The notes under the pieces are model-generated. The model saw only the letters and a list, made by a program, of their open reading frames with translations. It had not been told where the DNA came from and searched no databases. A program made the translations under genes and the position numbers. From contig CAKTDK010000063.1 in NCBI GenBank assembly GCA_934541205.1, positions 1-9,111 of the forward strand: a stretch of 9,111 bases of DNA, written 5' to 3'. This DNA is from an uncultured Eubacteriales bacterium. Its GTDB lineage: Bacteria; Bacillota; Clostridia; Oscillospirales; RGIG7773. Positions 1 to 6,204 of this stretch are shown one piece after another. Position 1 is the stretch's first letter; each line of letters opens with the position of its first letter.

Positions 1-90
1 TTCATCTAAGTTGTTGAATTTTATTTCTCCGCGAATGCGGTTGAGAAGTTCTATTTTTATATTTTGACCATATAAAAACTTGTTATTCAA
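1..90 (-). CDS. Possible 5' end of an unidentified gene, cut by the window edge
   Basis: On the minus strand a frame is open from an in-frame stop just after spoIID to the window edge. The only usable start is TTG at 90-88, giving about 30 residues that begin MNNKFLYGQNIKIELL and continue with a plausible mix of charged and aliphatic residues. It would lie 23 nt downstream of the spoIID stop in the same direction, which suits a co-transcribed gene. Against it, there is no Shine-Dalgarno sequence before the TTG, a second minus-strand frame is also open for most of this stretch, and 30 residues are too few to place in a family. I do not recognise it; it could be intergenic sequence. Confidence 0.2.
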   Translation of the reverse strand, partial: MNNKFLYGQNIKIELLNRIRGEIKFNNLDE

Positions 91-113
91 AATATAAGGA
101 GGTGTTTTTTATA

Positions 114-1172
114 TTAATTCCATGAATAGTCTGAAATTTCTACATCTTTATAATAATATTTTAAAATTTCAATATAATTTTTTCCTTCTTTTGCAAGTTC
201 ATTTGCGCCGTACTGACTCATTCCTACTCCATGACCGTAACCGTGAACTGTTATTAAAAATCCGTCTTCTTTTATGTCAATTTGAAAATTAGCTGATCTT
301 AAAGAAAAAATTTCACGAAATTTTGAACCTTTTATTTCATTTCCGCAGATTTTCATAGATATTATACTTCCTGAATCGGACCGTTTTATATCAGATATAT
401 ATTGATTAACATCATCGGGAAAAGTAATCCCTTCAATATTATTAAACATTTTTTCTCTGAATTCTTCAAAGGTTATAAGTATTACGCTTTCATATAGAGG
501 AGCTTTAGTGTCAAAGCTCGAATTTACTGCTTTTAAATAAGGAATTTCTGAACCCCAAACATCTTTAGCATCTTCTGTTTTACCTGATGACATAGAGTGG
601 AAAACAGCGTTTATTGGTTTACCGTTATATAATATTACTTTGTTTTCTACTTCCGAAACTGCTTTTTCAATATTTGGATAGTATTTTTCAAACCATTTTT
701 CTCCCCATTTTGTTTTTGCATCTTCTTTAGACAAATATGCTTTGCAGTGAGTATAGTCTGTGCAAACATATGCTCCTTTATGTTCGGGAATAATATCTGG
801 ATTTTTTAATATCATTTCCATTTTGTAAAGAGAATATGTATATGCAGCTACCGCTTGCGCTTTTAATGCTTCAATATTATTTGTAGCTGACATTTCTGCA
901 GCTACTACACCGCATAAATAATCATATACTGGCATATCTATTATTTCACCGCTGTCTTTCATAAGCACTTTAAAAGTTTTATCTGCAATAGGAGATTTTT
1001 CAGAAGTGGTATCTGTATTTATAGGTTTATTTACTTCCAATGACTTTTTTTCCGACTGTACATCGTTTTTTATAGAAATTTTTTCCGTTTCACTTCCGAA
1101 TCCGCTGGCGAATAACGGAATTATAGTTAAAGCGATGAGTATTGCTATTAAAGAAAACAAGAAATTTCTCAT
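114..1172 (-). CDS. spoIID: Stage II sporulation protein D (SpoIID), peptidoglycan lytic transglycosylase
   Basis: SpoIID is a membrane-anchored lytic transglycosylase of the mother cell. With SpoIIP and SpoIIM it remodels septal peptidoglycan so that the mother-cell membrane can engulf the forespore. The 352-residue protein has a hydrophobic N-terminal anchor (about residues 4-22), a Ser/Lys/Glu-rich linker to about residue 65, then the SpoIID/LytB domain. The expected catalytic Glu is E93 in VVAAEMSA. H131, C137 and C143 keep the spacing of the zinc ligands known from C. difficile SpoIID. The signatures FHSMSSGKTEDA and GYGHGVGMSQYGAN are intact. Where many homologues read KAQAVAARTY, this one has KAQAVAAYTY. 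The ATG start is supported by AAGGAG 7 nt upstream (1180-1185). The family is normally SigE-controlled, but I could not find a convincing SigE promoter. It is divergent from the citrate synthase gene. Other SpoIID/LytB paralogues exist, but the length and zinc triad favour true SpoIID. Confidence 0.93.
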   Translation of the reverse strand: MRNFLFSLIAILIALTIIPLFASGFGSETEKISIKNDVQSEKKSLEVNKPINTDTTSEKSPIADKTFKVLMKDSGEIIDMPVYDYLCGVVAAEMSATNNIEALKAQAVAAYTYSLYKMEMILKNPDIIPEHKGAYVCTDYTHCKAYLSKEDAKTKWGEKWFEKYYPNIEKAVSEVENKVILYNGKPINAVFHSMSSGKTEDAKDVWGSEIPYLKAVNSSFDTKAPLYESVILITFEEFREKMFNNIEGITFPDDVNQYISDIKRSDSGSIISMKICGNEIKGSKFREIFSLRSANFQIDIKEDGFLITVHGYGHGVGMSQYGANELAKEGKNYIEILKYYYKDVEISDYSWN

Positions 1173-1192
1173 AGTTTTTCTCCTTCATATTA

Positions 1193-1218
1193 TGCAAGAT
1201 AAAATATAAAATCTTGCA
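1193..1218. repeat. Perfect 8-bp inverted repeat upstream of spoIID
   Basis: TGCAAGAT (1193-1200) and ATCTTGCA (1211-1218) are exact reverse complements separated by 10 A/T-only bases. The dyad lies 7 bp upstream of the spoIID ribosome binding site, in the divergent region between spoIID and the citrate synthase promoter. It could be a repressor or activator operator, or a hairpin in the spoIID mRNA leader. On the plus strand the right arm runs into a T-rich tract (1220-1227), so it also resembles a weak intrinsic terminator for antisense transcripts. No regulator can be named from the sequence. Confidence 0.5.
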
Positions 1219-1296
1219 AATTTTTTTATATTCCTTAAAAAATAAAGGGTTTGTTTTGCTAAAATAAAATTTTTGAAATTAAAATATTCATTTTTC

Positions 1297-1325
1297 TTGA
1301 CAAAGTAAAAAATATAAAGTATAAT
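1297..1325 (+). promoter_or_regulatory. Sigma-A promoter of the citrate synthase gene
   Basis: TTGACA (1297-1302) and TATAAT (1320-1325) are perfect -35 and -10 consensus hexamers with an optimal 17-bp spacer. Transcription would start near 1332, giving a short leader of about 23 nt that carries the ribosome binding site GGAGGAGG (1341-1348) 6 nt before the ATG. This predicts strong expression unless an operator intervenes. Confidence 0.88.
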
Positions 1326-1354
1326 ATTATCTAAATTATTGGAGGAGGATAAAA

Positions 1355-2713
1355 ATGGCGTGCGAAAAAAACAATTTTTCAATTAATAATCTATGCGAAG
1401 TATATGATAAATATAACCAAATTCCAAAGGAAAAGTTTGTAGACTATAAAGTGAAAAGAGGTTTGAGAAATTCTGACGGTTCCGGAGTACTTGTGGGAGT
1501 ATCAAATATATGCAATGTAAAAGGATATATCATTGATGACGGCGAATATGTTCCTGTTCCGGGGATTTTAACATACAGAGGAATTAATATAAAAGATATA
1601 CTTTCTGCATGTGAAAAAGAGAATCGATTTGGTTTTGAAGAAGTTGCGTTTTTAATTCTTTTAGGAAAACTTCCGACAAAATCTGAATTGGAAGAGTTTT
1701 CAAAGTTACTTGGTTCTTACAGAGAACTTCCTCAATATTTTGTTGAAGATATGATTATAAAAGCTCCGAGTAAGGACTTGATGAATAAATTGTCAAGAAG
1801 CGTACTTGCTCTTTATTCTTATGATGAAAATCCTGAAGGAGCGGATTTGGAAAATAATTTAAGACAATGTATTCAGCTTATTGCAAGATTTCCTACTATT
1901 GCGGTAAACGCATATCAGGTTAAAAAGAGATTTTTTGATAAAAAAAGTTTATATTTTCATTTTCCTCAGGAAAATTTATCAACAGCGGAAAATTTTCTTT
2001 ATACAATGAGAAGTGATAAAAAATTTACTGATGAGGAAGCAAAACTTCTTGATTTGTGTTTAATACTTCACATGGATCATGGAGGAGGAAACAATTCCAC
2101 TTTTACTACAAGAGTTCTTACTTCTACAGGTACCGATATATATTCTACTATTGCAGGAGCAGTATGTTCTTTAAAAGGTCCTAAGCACGGCGGAGCAAAC
2201 AATAAAATATGTCAAATGATAGAATTTATGAAAGAAGGAATTGAAAACTGGGAAGATGATGAAGAAGTTTTAAATTTTCTTATTAAAATATTGAATAAAG
2301 AAGAAGGAGACAAAAGCGGACTTATATATGGTATGGGACATGCTGTATACACTGTTTCGGATCCGAGAGCTGTAATTTTAAAAGAAAAAGCAAGAGAACT
2401 TGCCAAAATAAAGGGAATGGAAAAAGAGCTTAATCTTATTGAATCGGTTGAAAGACTTGCTCCCGATGCTATGGAAAAGGTAAAAGGCGAAAGACCTGAT
2501 ATTTGTGCAAATGTAGATCTGTATTCCGGATTTGTGTATAGAATGCTCGGACTTCCAAGAGAGCTTTATACGCCAATATTTGCTATGGCGAGAATTGTCG
2601 GATGGTGTGCTCACAGGCTGGAAGAATTATATACAAGCAATAAAATTATGCGGCCTGCATATAAATGTATATGTAAAAACAAAAAATATATTGATATTTC
2701 AGAAAGAGATTAA
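1355..2713 (+). CDS. gltA: Citrate synthase (clostridial citrate/2-methylcitrate synthase type)
   Basis: This enzyme condenses acetyl-CoA with oxaloacetate to citrate, entering the oxidative branch toward 2-oxoglutarate and glutamate; related enzymes use propionyl-CoA. The 452-residue protein has the full active-site set of the si-type fold. These are an oxaloacetate-binding His in ILHMDHGGGNN (H242), catalytic H278 in GPKHGGAN, H329 in GMGHAVYT and D388 in ANVDLYSG, plus R421 in CAHRLEE. An N-terminal extension of about 40 residues precedes the core. The ATG start is fixed by a strong GGAGGAGG site and a perfect promoter just upstream, and an intrinsic terminator follows the stop, so it appears to be a single-gene transcript. 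No aconitase or isocitrate dehydrogenase lies nearby, so its pathway role is inferred from the family. Citrate versus 2-methylcitrate preference cannot be decided from sequence. The symbol follows the common bacterial name; Bacillus uses citZ. Confidence 0.93.
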   Translation: MACEKNNFSINNLCEVYDKYNQIPKEKFVDYKVKRGLRNSDGSGVLVGVSNICNVKGYIIDDGEYVPVPGILTYRGINIKDILSACEKENRFGFEEVAFLILLGKLPTKSELEEFSKLLGSYRELPQYFVEDMIIKAPSKDLMNKLSRSVLALYSYDENPEGADLENNLRQCIQLIARFPTIAVNAYQVKKRFFDKKSLYFHFPQENLSTAENFLYTMRSDKKFTDEEAKLLDLCLILHMDHGGGNNSTFTTRVLTSTGTDIYSTIAGAVCSLKGPKHGGANNKICQMIEFMKEGIENWEDDEEVLNFLIKILNKEEGDKSGLIYGMGHAVYTVSDPRAVILKEKARELAKIKGMEKELNLIESVERLAPDAMEKVKGERPDICANVDLYSGFVYRMLGLPRELYTPIFAMARIVGWCAHRLEELYTSNKIMRPAYKCICKNKKYIDISERD

Positions 2714-2714
2714 G

Positions 2715-2749
2715 ATAAAAGGTATTCTTTTTAAAGAATACCTTTTATT
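2715..2749 (+). terminator. Intrinsic terminator after citrate synthase
   Basis: The core stem GGTATTCTTT (2721-2730) pairs perfectly with AAAGAATACC (2733-2742). It is preceded by an A tract and followed by TTTTATT. Counting the A/T flanks, the arms 2715-2730 and 2733-2748 form 16 continuous pairs with a very tight loop. The A tract upstream would allow some termination in the opposite direction too. It begins right after the citrate synthase stop, and its tail overlaps the -35 box of the helD promoter. Confidence 0.88.
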
Positions 2750-2776
2750 GATATTTAGAAATAAATATTATATAAT
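2748..2776 (+). promoter_or_regulatory. Sigma-A promoter of helD
   Basis: TTGATA (2748-2753, one mismatch to consensus) and a perfect TATAAT (2771-2776) are separated by 17 bp. The expected start is near 2783, which leaves a leader of only about 20 nt with GGAGG at 2793-2797, 5 nt before the ATG. The -35 element overlaps the end of the preceding terminator stem, showing how tightly the two units abut. Confidence 0.78.
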
Positions 2777-2802
2777 ATATTAAATAAGCTGCGGAGGTTT
2801 TT

Positions 2803-4914
2803 ATGTTAACTGAAGAAGAATACAAAAAGGAAAAAGAATATCTTGATTTTATAAACCATCTGCTTGACAATAAGATTAATGAAATTAAAATAGATATTAC
2901 TGATTTGGAAAATGATATAAAAGAAAAAAATAAAAATATGTATGATGAATACAGTCATTTTATTGAGATTGGAAGTACTGATTCTGAACTTATAAACGCT
3001 GCCTCTGAAATACAGTTCAAAAATCAAGCTCTTGACAGCGAATTTGAGGAATTTGAAAAACTTTTAAAATTAAAAAGATCTCCTTATTTTGCAAGAATAG
3101 ATTTTGTTGATAACTCTGAAAGAGAAAAGGTTTATATAGGACCTGCATCTTTGCTTGATGAAGATTATAATGTTTATGTAAGTGACTGGAGAAGTGATAT
3201 TGCTTCTCTTTATTATGAATTTGGTCTTGGAAAAGCATCTTTTACTGCAAATGGTTATATAAATGATGTTGATATAAAACTGAAAAGACAGTTTAAAATT
3301 CAAGACGGTGCTTTTGTACATATATTTGACAGCGAATATAATATAAATGATGATATTCTTTCTGAAGCGCTTACCGAAAACTGCACGGGTGAAATGAAAA
3401 ATATTATATCTACTATTGGAAAAGAACAGAATGTTGCAATACGAAACGACGATTATAAATATACTCTGATACTTGGCTGTGCAGGCAGCGGAAAAACATC
3501 TGTACTTCTTCACAAAATAGCTTATATATTGTTTAAAAAAAGAAATCAGTTAAATCATCATAATATACTTATTTTTTCGCCAAATGATATATTCAGCAAT
3601 TATATTAAAGATGTATTGCCTTCTCTTTTTGAAAAAAATCCAAAAACGGTTAATTTTAATGCTTTTTTTAAATTGTTTTTTAAAGGTACGAAATTTATAA
3701 ATAAAGAAGAATATGCATATTTCAGTAAAAAAAATTCCAGAGAATTTACTTTTTATATAGAGAATAAAGTAAATATGTTGGAACCTGTATTTGAAGATAT
3801 ACATTTTTTTGAAGAAAAGATTTTTGATAAAAAAGATTTATATGATAGATTTTATAACCTCAATGATAAATATAATATTAAAATCAATAAAATTTTCATA
3901 TATATTATATCAAAAATAAAAGAGAGAAAAAAAGAGTTTATAAAAAAAGCGGAACAGATATTAATAGATGAATACAAACCTTTTATTCATGAGGATTTAA
4001 ACGAACTTAGACTTAAATCACGTCTTTTGTATATAAAAGAAGTATTGAAAATAAAACATTTATTTGATGATAAAAAAATAAATGCTTTGGATTTATATTG
4101 TGAAATCTGCAATGAAAATTTTAAAAATAATTGTTCAGCTGATAAATTAGAAGAATGTGATATTGCAGGCTGCGTATATACAGGAATTTTACTTGGAGAC
4201 TTTTGGAATTTGGATAATTTTAAATATATTTTTATAGATGAAGCTCAGGACTATTCATATATACAGTATAAAGTGTTTTTTGAAATTTTTAAAAATGCAA
4301 AGCTTACTGTTACAGGAGATTTAATGCAGGATATATATCAAAATAATTATTCTTATGAAGATTTTGTTTCTATGTTTGAAAAAGATAAAACATGCGTTTT
4401 TAAGCTTAACAAAAGTTACAGAAGCAGCAGCGAAATTACTGAATTTTCAAAAGCTGTGATAAAAAATTCAGAAATAGAAAACGCAGTACAAAGATTTTCC
4501 GGTAAAGTTGAAATTTATACTGTAAATAATAAGCTTGAAGCTTTAAAAGAAATATTAAATAAAAATAATAATTTTAATACAACAGCTGTAATTACTTATA
4601 ATAGAAGTGAAGCTGAATTTTTATATGATAAGCTAAGAGAGTTCGGATTTGATATTATTGTTTCAGAAAATGAATATAATCAAAATATAGAAAGCAAAGT
4701 TATTATACCGTATAAAATGGCAAAAGGTTTGGAATTTGATAGGGTAATTATATATGATATAAAGAACTTTAAAAAGAATAAAGATGAAAGAGCGCTATAT
4801 GTATGCTCAACGAGAGCCTTGCATAAACTGTATTTTGTTCTTGAAGAAATTCCTGAAATTTTAGAAGATATTGATAAAAAATTATACAGTCAAAAAAAAT
4901 ATATTGACATATAA
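2803..4914 (+). CDS. helD: HelD-like RNA polymerase recycling ATPase (UvrD/Rep superfamily 1)
   Basis: HelD proteins bind RNA polymerase, push an N-terminal coiled coil into its secondary channel and a second arm into the DNA channel, and use ATP to release stalled or post-termination polymerase. The 703-residue protein starts with a charged, predicted coiled-coil segment (about 1-95), then the HelD hallmark YIGPASLLDEDYNVYVSDWR (111-130). The motor follows: Q motif EQN (208-210), Walker A GCAGSGKT (225-232), SPNDIFSNYI (259-268), Walker B DEAQD (479-483), TGDLMQD (504-510), SYR (538-540), MAKGLEFD (639-646) and STRALHKL (669-676) with the arginine finger. The roughly 200 residues between the first ATPase motifs and Walker B would hold the HelD-specific arm. 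It is somewhat shorter than Bacillus HelD (about 774 residues). It has its own promoter and no terminator of its own before the aro leader. A generic UvrD-type DNA helicase is less likely, given the N-terminus and hallmark. Confidence 0.88.
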   Translation: MLTEEEYKKEKEYLDFINHLLDNKINEIKIDITDLENDIKEKNKNMYDEYSHFIEIGSTDSELINAASEIQFKNQALDSEFEEFEKLLKLKRSPYFARIDFVDNSEREKVYIGPASLLDEDYNVYVSDWRSDIASLYYEFGLGKASFTANGYINDVDIKLKRQFKIQDGAFVHIFDSEYNINDDILSEALTENCTGEMKNIISTIGKEQNVAIRNDDYKYTLILGCAGSGKTSVLLHKIAYILFKKRNQLNHHNILIFSPNDIFSNYIKDVLPSLFEKNPKTVNFNAFFKLFFKGTKFINKEEYAYFSKKNSREFTFYIENKVNMLEPVFEDIHFFEEKIFDKKDLYDRFYNLNDKYNIKINKIFIYIISKIKERKKEFIKKAEQILIDEYKPFIHEDLNELRLKSRLLYIKEVLKIKHLFDDKKINALDLYCEICNENFKNNCSADKLEECDIAGCVYTGILLGDFWNLDNFKYIFIDEAQDYSYIQYKVFFEIFKNAKLTVTGDLMQDIYQNNYSYEDFVSMFEKDKTCVFKLNKSYRSSSEITEFSKAVIKNSEIENAVQRFSGKVEIYTVNNKLEALKEILNKNNNFNTTAVITYNRSEAEFLYDKLREFGFDIIVSENEYNQNIESKVIIPYKMAKGLEFDRVIIYDIKNFKKNKDERALYVCSTRALHKLYFVLEEIPEILEDIDKKLYSQKKYIDI

Positions 4915-4932
4915 TATTTTTAGAGTTAAAAT
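4904..4932 (+). promoter_or_regulatory. Sigma-A promoter of the aro leader and operon
   Basis: TTGACA (4904-4909, perfect) and TAAAAT (4927-4932, one mismatch) are 17 bp apart. The -35 box lies inside the last codons of helD, so the aro transcript would begin near 4939, about 24 nt before the leader peptide start codon. This places the whole leader, including the terminator, inside the mRNA of the downstream genes. Confidence 0.8.
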
Positions 4933-4962
4933 AATAAAAACAAACTGAAAGGTATATTAATC

Positions 4963-5064
4963 ATGACAAAAATATTATCCAAACGATTTAATATCTTTTT
5001 TAACTGGGGCTTTTATTTTAGCGCCGGTCTATTTATCGTGGATAAAAATCGTTGTCTTGATTAA
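4963..5064 (+). CDS. Aromatic-rich leader peptide of the aro operon (33 aa)
   Basis: A 33-codon ORF follows the aro promoter with Shine-Dalgarno AAAGG (4948-4952) 10 nt upstream of its ATG. Residues 9-24 read FNIFFNWGFYFSAGLF: six Phe, one Trp and one Tyr in 16 codons, followed by the hydrophilic tail IVDKNRCLD and a TAA stop. It ends 30 nt before an intrinsic terminator that precedes DAHP synthase. This arrangement is that of a trpL/pheL-type attenuator peptide, whose translation, not its product, is the sensor. Low charged Phe-, Trp- or Tyr-tRNA would stall the ribosome in the aromatic run and favour read-through. The tail codons coincide with an RNA segment able to pair with the terminator apex. 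The ORF is seen directly; its regulatory role is inferred. A small membrane protein is the alternative, but too short and badly placed for that. Confidence 0.85.
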   Translation: MTKILSKRFNIFFNWGFYFSAGLFIVDKNRCLD

Positions 5065-5116
5065 TTTGCTGTATATTTAGTAATAAATAGTAACAGTCTG
5101 TATCATCGGATAACGA
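4982..5116 (+). promoter_or_regulatory. Putative ribosome-mediated attenuator with competing helices
   Basis: Three leader segments can form exclusive pairings. Segment 1 (AACGATTT, 4982-4989) is the exact reverse complement of segment 2 (AAATCGTT, 5046-5053). Segment 2, extended to 5049-5061, pairs over 12 bp (two of them G-U) with segment 3 (ATCGGATAACGA, 5105-5116), with one bulged U at 5058. Segment 3 is the apical part of the terminator hairpin. The 2:3 helix and the terminator stem cannot coexist, because only one nucleotide (5117) would have to span a 12-bp helix. Segment 1 sits at codons 7-9, just where the aromatic run begins, and segment 2 ends at the stop codon. A ribosome stalled early would cover 1 and free 2; one at the stop would cover 2. 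This is base pairing by inspection, without an energy calculation. Confidence 0.62.
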
Positions 5117-5133
5117 GGATACAGACTTTTTTT
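5095..5133 (+). terminator. Intrinsic terminator (attenuator) upstream of aroF
   Basis: AGTCTGTATC (5095-5104) pairs perfectly with GATACAGACT (5118-5127). After one A/G mismatch the stem continues with TCG/CGA and closes on a GATAA loop. Seven T residues (5127-5133) follow directly. It stands between the leader peptide stop and the aroF ribosome binding site, so it must be read through for aro expression. Since no other terminator follows helD, it probably also ends helD transcripts. Confidence 0.92.
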
Positions 5134-5176
5134 ATACCAACAATTTTTATAATAAATTTTAAGGAGATGTAGGAAA

Positions 5177-6187
5177 ATGATTATTATTCTGAAAAAGTCA
5201 GCTCAAGAAAATCAAGTTAAGGATTTGGTAGCTGATATTGAAAGTTTTGGAGTAACTGCGAAAATCATTGTAGGTGAACATTCGAGTATTATCGGACTTG
5301 TAGGAGATACAACAAAAGTAAGTGAGGATTATCTTTGCAGCAAGGATATTGTAGAAGCTGTAAGAAGAGTTCAGGAACCATATAAAATGGCAAACAGAAA
5401 ATTTCATCAGGATGATACGGTAGTTGATATAAATGGCATAAAAATCGGCGGTGAACACTTTCAAATAATTGCAGGGCCATGCAGCGTAGAAAGCGAACAG
5501 CAGATTATTGAAGTAGCGCAGGCTGTAAAAAAATCAGGCGCTAAATTATTAAGAGGCGGAGCTTTTAAACCTAGAACTTCACCTTATGCGTTCCAGGGAC
5601 TTCACGAGGATGGAATAAAGCTTCTTCTTGAAGCAAAGAAAGAAACGGGACTTCCGATTGTTACCGAGCTTATGTCTATTGACCATATTGATTGCTTTGA
5701 AGATGTTGATGTAATACAGGTAGGCGCAAGAAATATGCAAAATTTTGAAATGCTTAAAGAGCTTGGAAAAATCAATAAGCCTATATTATTAAAAAGAGGT
5801 CTTGCAAATACTATAGACGAGTTTTTGATGAGCGCTGAATATATTATGGCAAGCGGAAATCAAAATGTAATTTTGTGTGAAAGAGGAATAAGAACTTTTG
5901 AAACAGCTACAAGAAATACTCTTGATTTATCTGCTGTTCCTATACTAAAAAAACAATCTCATTTGCCTGTTATTGTAGATCCCAGCCATGCATGCGGTAT
6001 AGCGTCTTTAGTTCCTCCTATGGCTAAATCTGCTGTAGTCGCGGGATGTGACGGACTTATTATAGAAGTTCATAATAATCCTTCAAAGGCTCTTTGCGAC
6101 GGGGCTCAGTCTATTACTCCAAAGGCTTTTGATACTCTTGTTGATGAAATAAAGCCTCTTACGTCATATATGAAAAAAATATTTTAA
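5177..6187 (+). CDS. aroF: 3-deoxy-7-phosphoheptulonate (DAHP) synthase, type I beta with N-terminal regulatory domain
   Basis: The enzyme catalyses the first step of the shikimate pathway, joining phosphoenolpyruvate and erythrose 4-phosphate into DAHP. The 336-residue protein has an N-terminal ferredoxin-like domain (about 1-70) followed by the barrel. Motifs include IIAGPCSVES (97-106), LLRGGAFKPRTSPYAFQG (124-141), LLKRG (204-208), CERGIRTFE (234-242), VDPSHACG (267-274) and LIIEVHNNP (294-302). The metal ligands C102, H271, E297 and D308 line up almost residue for residue with the Thermotoga maritima enzyme. In that enzyme the N-terminal domain gives feedback inhibition by Tyr and Phe, so the same is likely here. 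The ATG start has AAGGAG at 5161-5166. It is the first full-length gene of the aro operon and lies behind the attenuator; aroB follows after 17 nt. Confidence 0.96.
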   Translation: MIIILKKSAQENQVKDLVADIESFGVTAKIIVGEHSSIIGLVGDTTKVSEDYLCSKDIVEAVRRVQEPYKMANRKFHQDDTVVDINGIKIGGEHFQIIAGPCSVESEQQIIEVAQAVKKSGAKLLRGGAFKPRTSPYAFQGLHEDGIKLLLEAKKETGLPIVTELMSIDHIDCFEDVDVIQVGARNMQNFEMLKELGKINKPILLKRGLANTIDEFLMSAEYIMASGNQNVILCERGIRTFETATRNTLDLSAVPILKKQSHLPVIVDPSHACGIASLVPPMAKSAVVAGCDGLIIEVHNNPSKALCDGAQSITPKAFDTLVDEIKPLTSYMKKIF

Positions 6188-6204
6188 TTTAACGGAGAAA
6201 TATT

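Noticed and set aside
22..46. Hairpin TTCTC-CGC / GCG-GAGAA as an intrinsic terminator near the window start
   Set aside because: The stem is interrupted by a 3-nt bulge, and the T-rich tract is neither adjacent nor continuous. It may simply lie in a coding stretch on the minus strand.
96..104. AAGGAGGTG on the plus strand, a perfect Shine-Dalgarno sequence shortly after the spoIID stop
   Set aside because: No start codon lies at a usable distance. The first ATG (121) is 16 nt away and opens only a short frame antisense to spoIID. Treated as chance.
2806..3804. Several long minus-strand open frames across helD
   Set aside because: They are antisense to a gene with complete helicase motifs, rich in Ile/Phe/Lys as expected from the complement of AT-rich codons, and have no recognisable domains.
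5078..5093. Direct repeat TAGTAA-N4-TAGTAA before the attenuator stem
   Set aside because: Two short AT-rich copies are expected by chance in such DNA, and no function is suggested beyond the spacer between the leader stop and the terminator.
5148..5153. TATAAT between the attenuator and aroF, as a second aroF promoter
   Set aside because: There is no recognisable -35 element 16-18 bp upstream; that stretch is the terminator arm and T tract. A single hexamer in AT-rich DNA is weak evidence.
4939..5176. T-box riboswitch or TRAP binding site in the aro leader
   Set aside because: There is no T-box consensus (AGGGTGG-type) or specifier-loop architecture, and no run of spaced GAG/TAG triplets. 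Only two TAGTAA copies (5078-5083, 5088-5093) are present.
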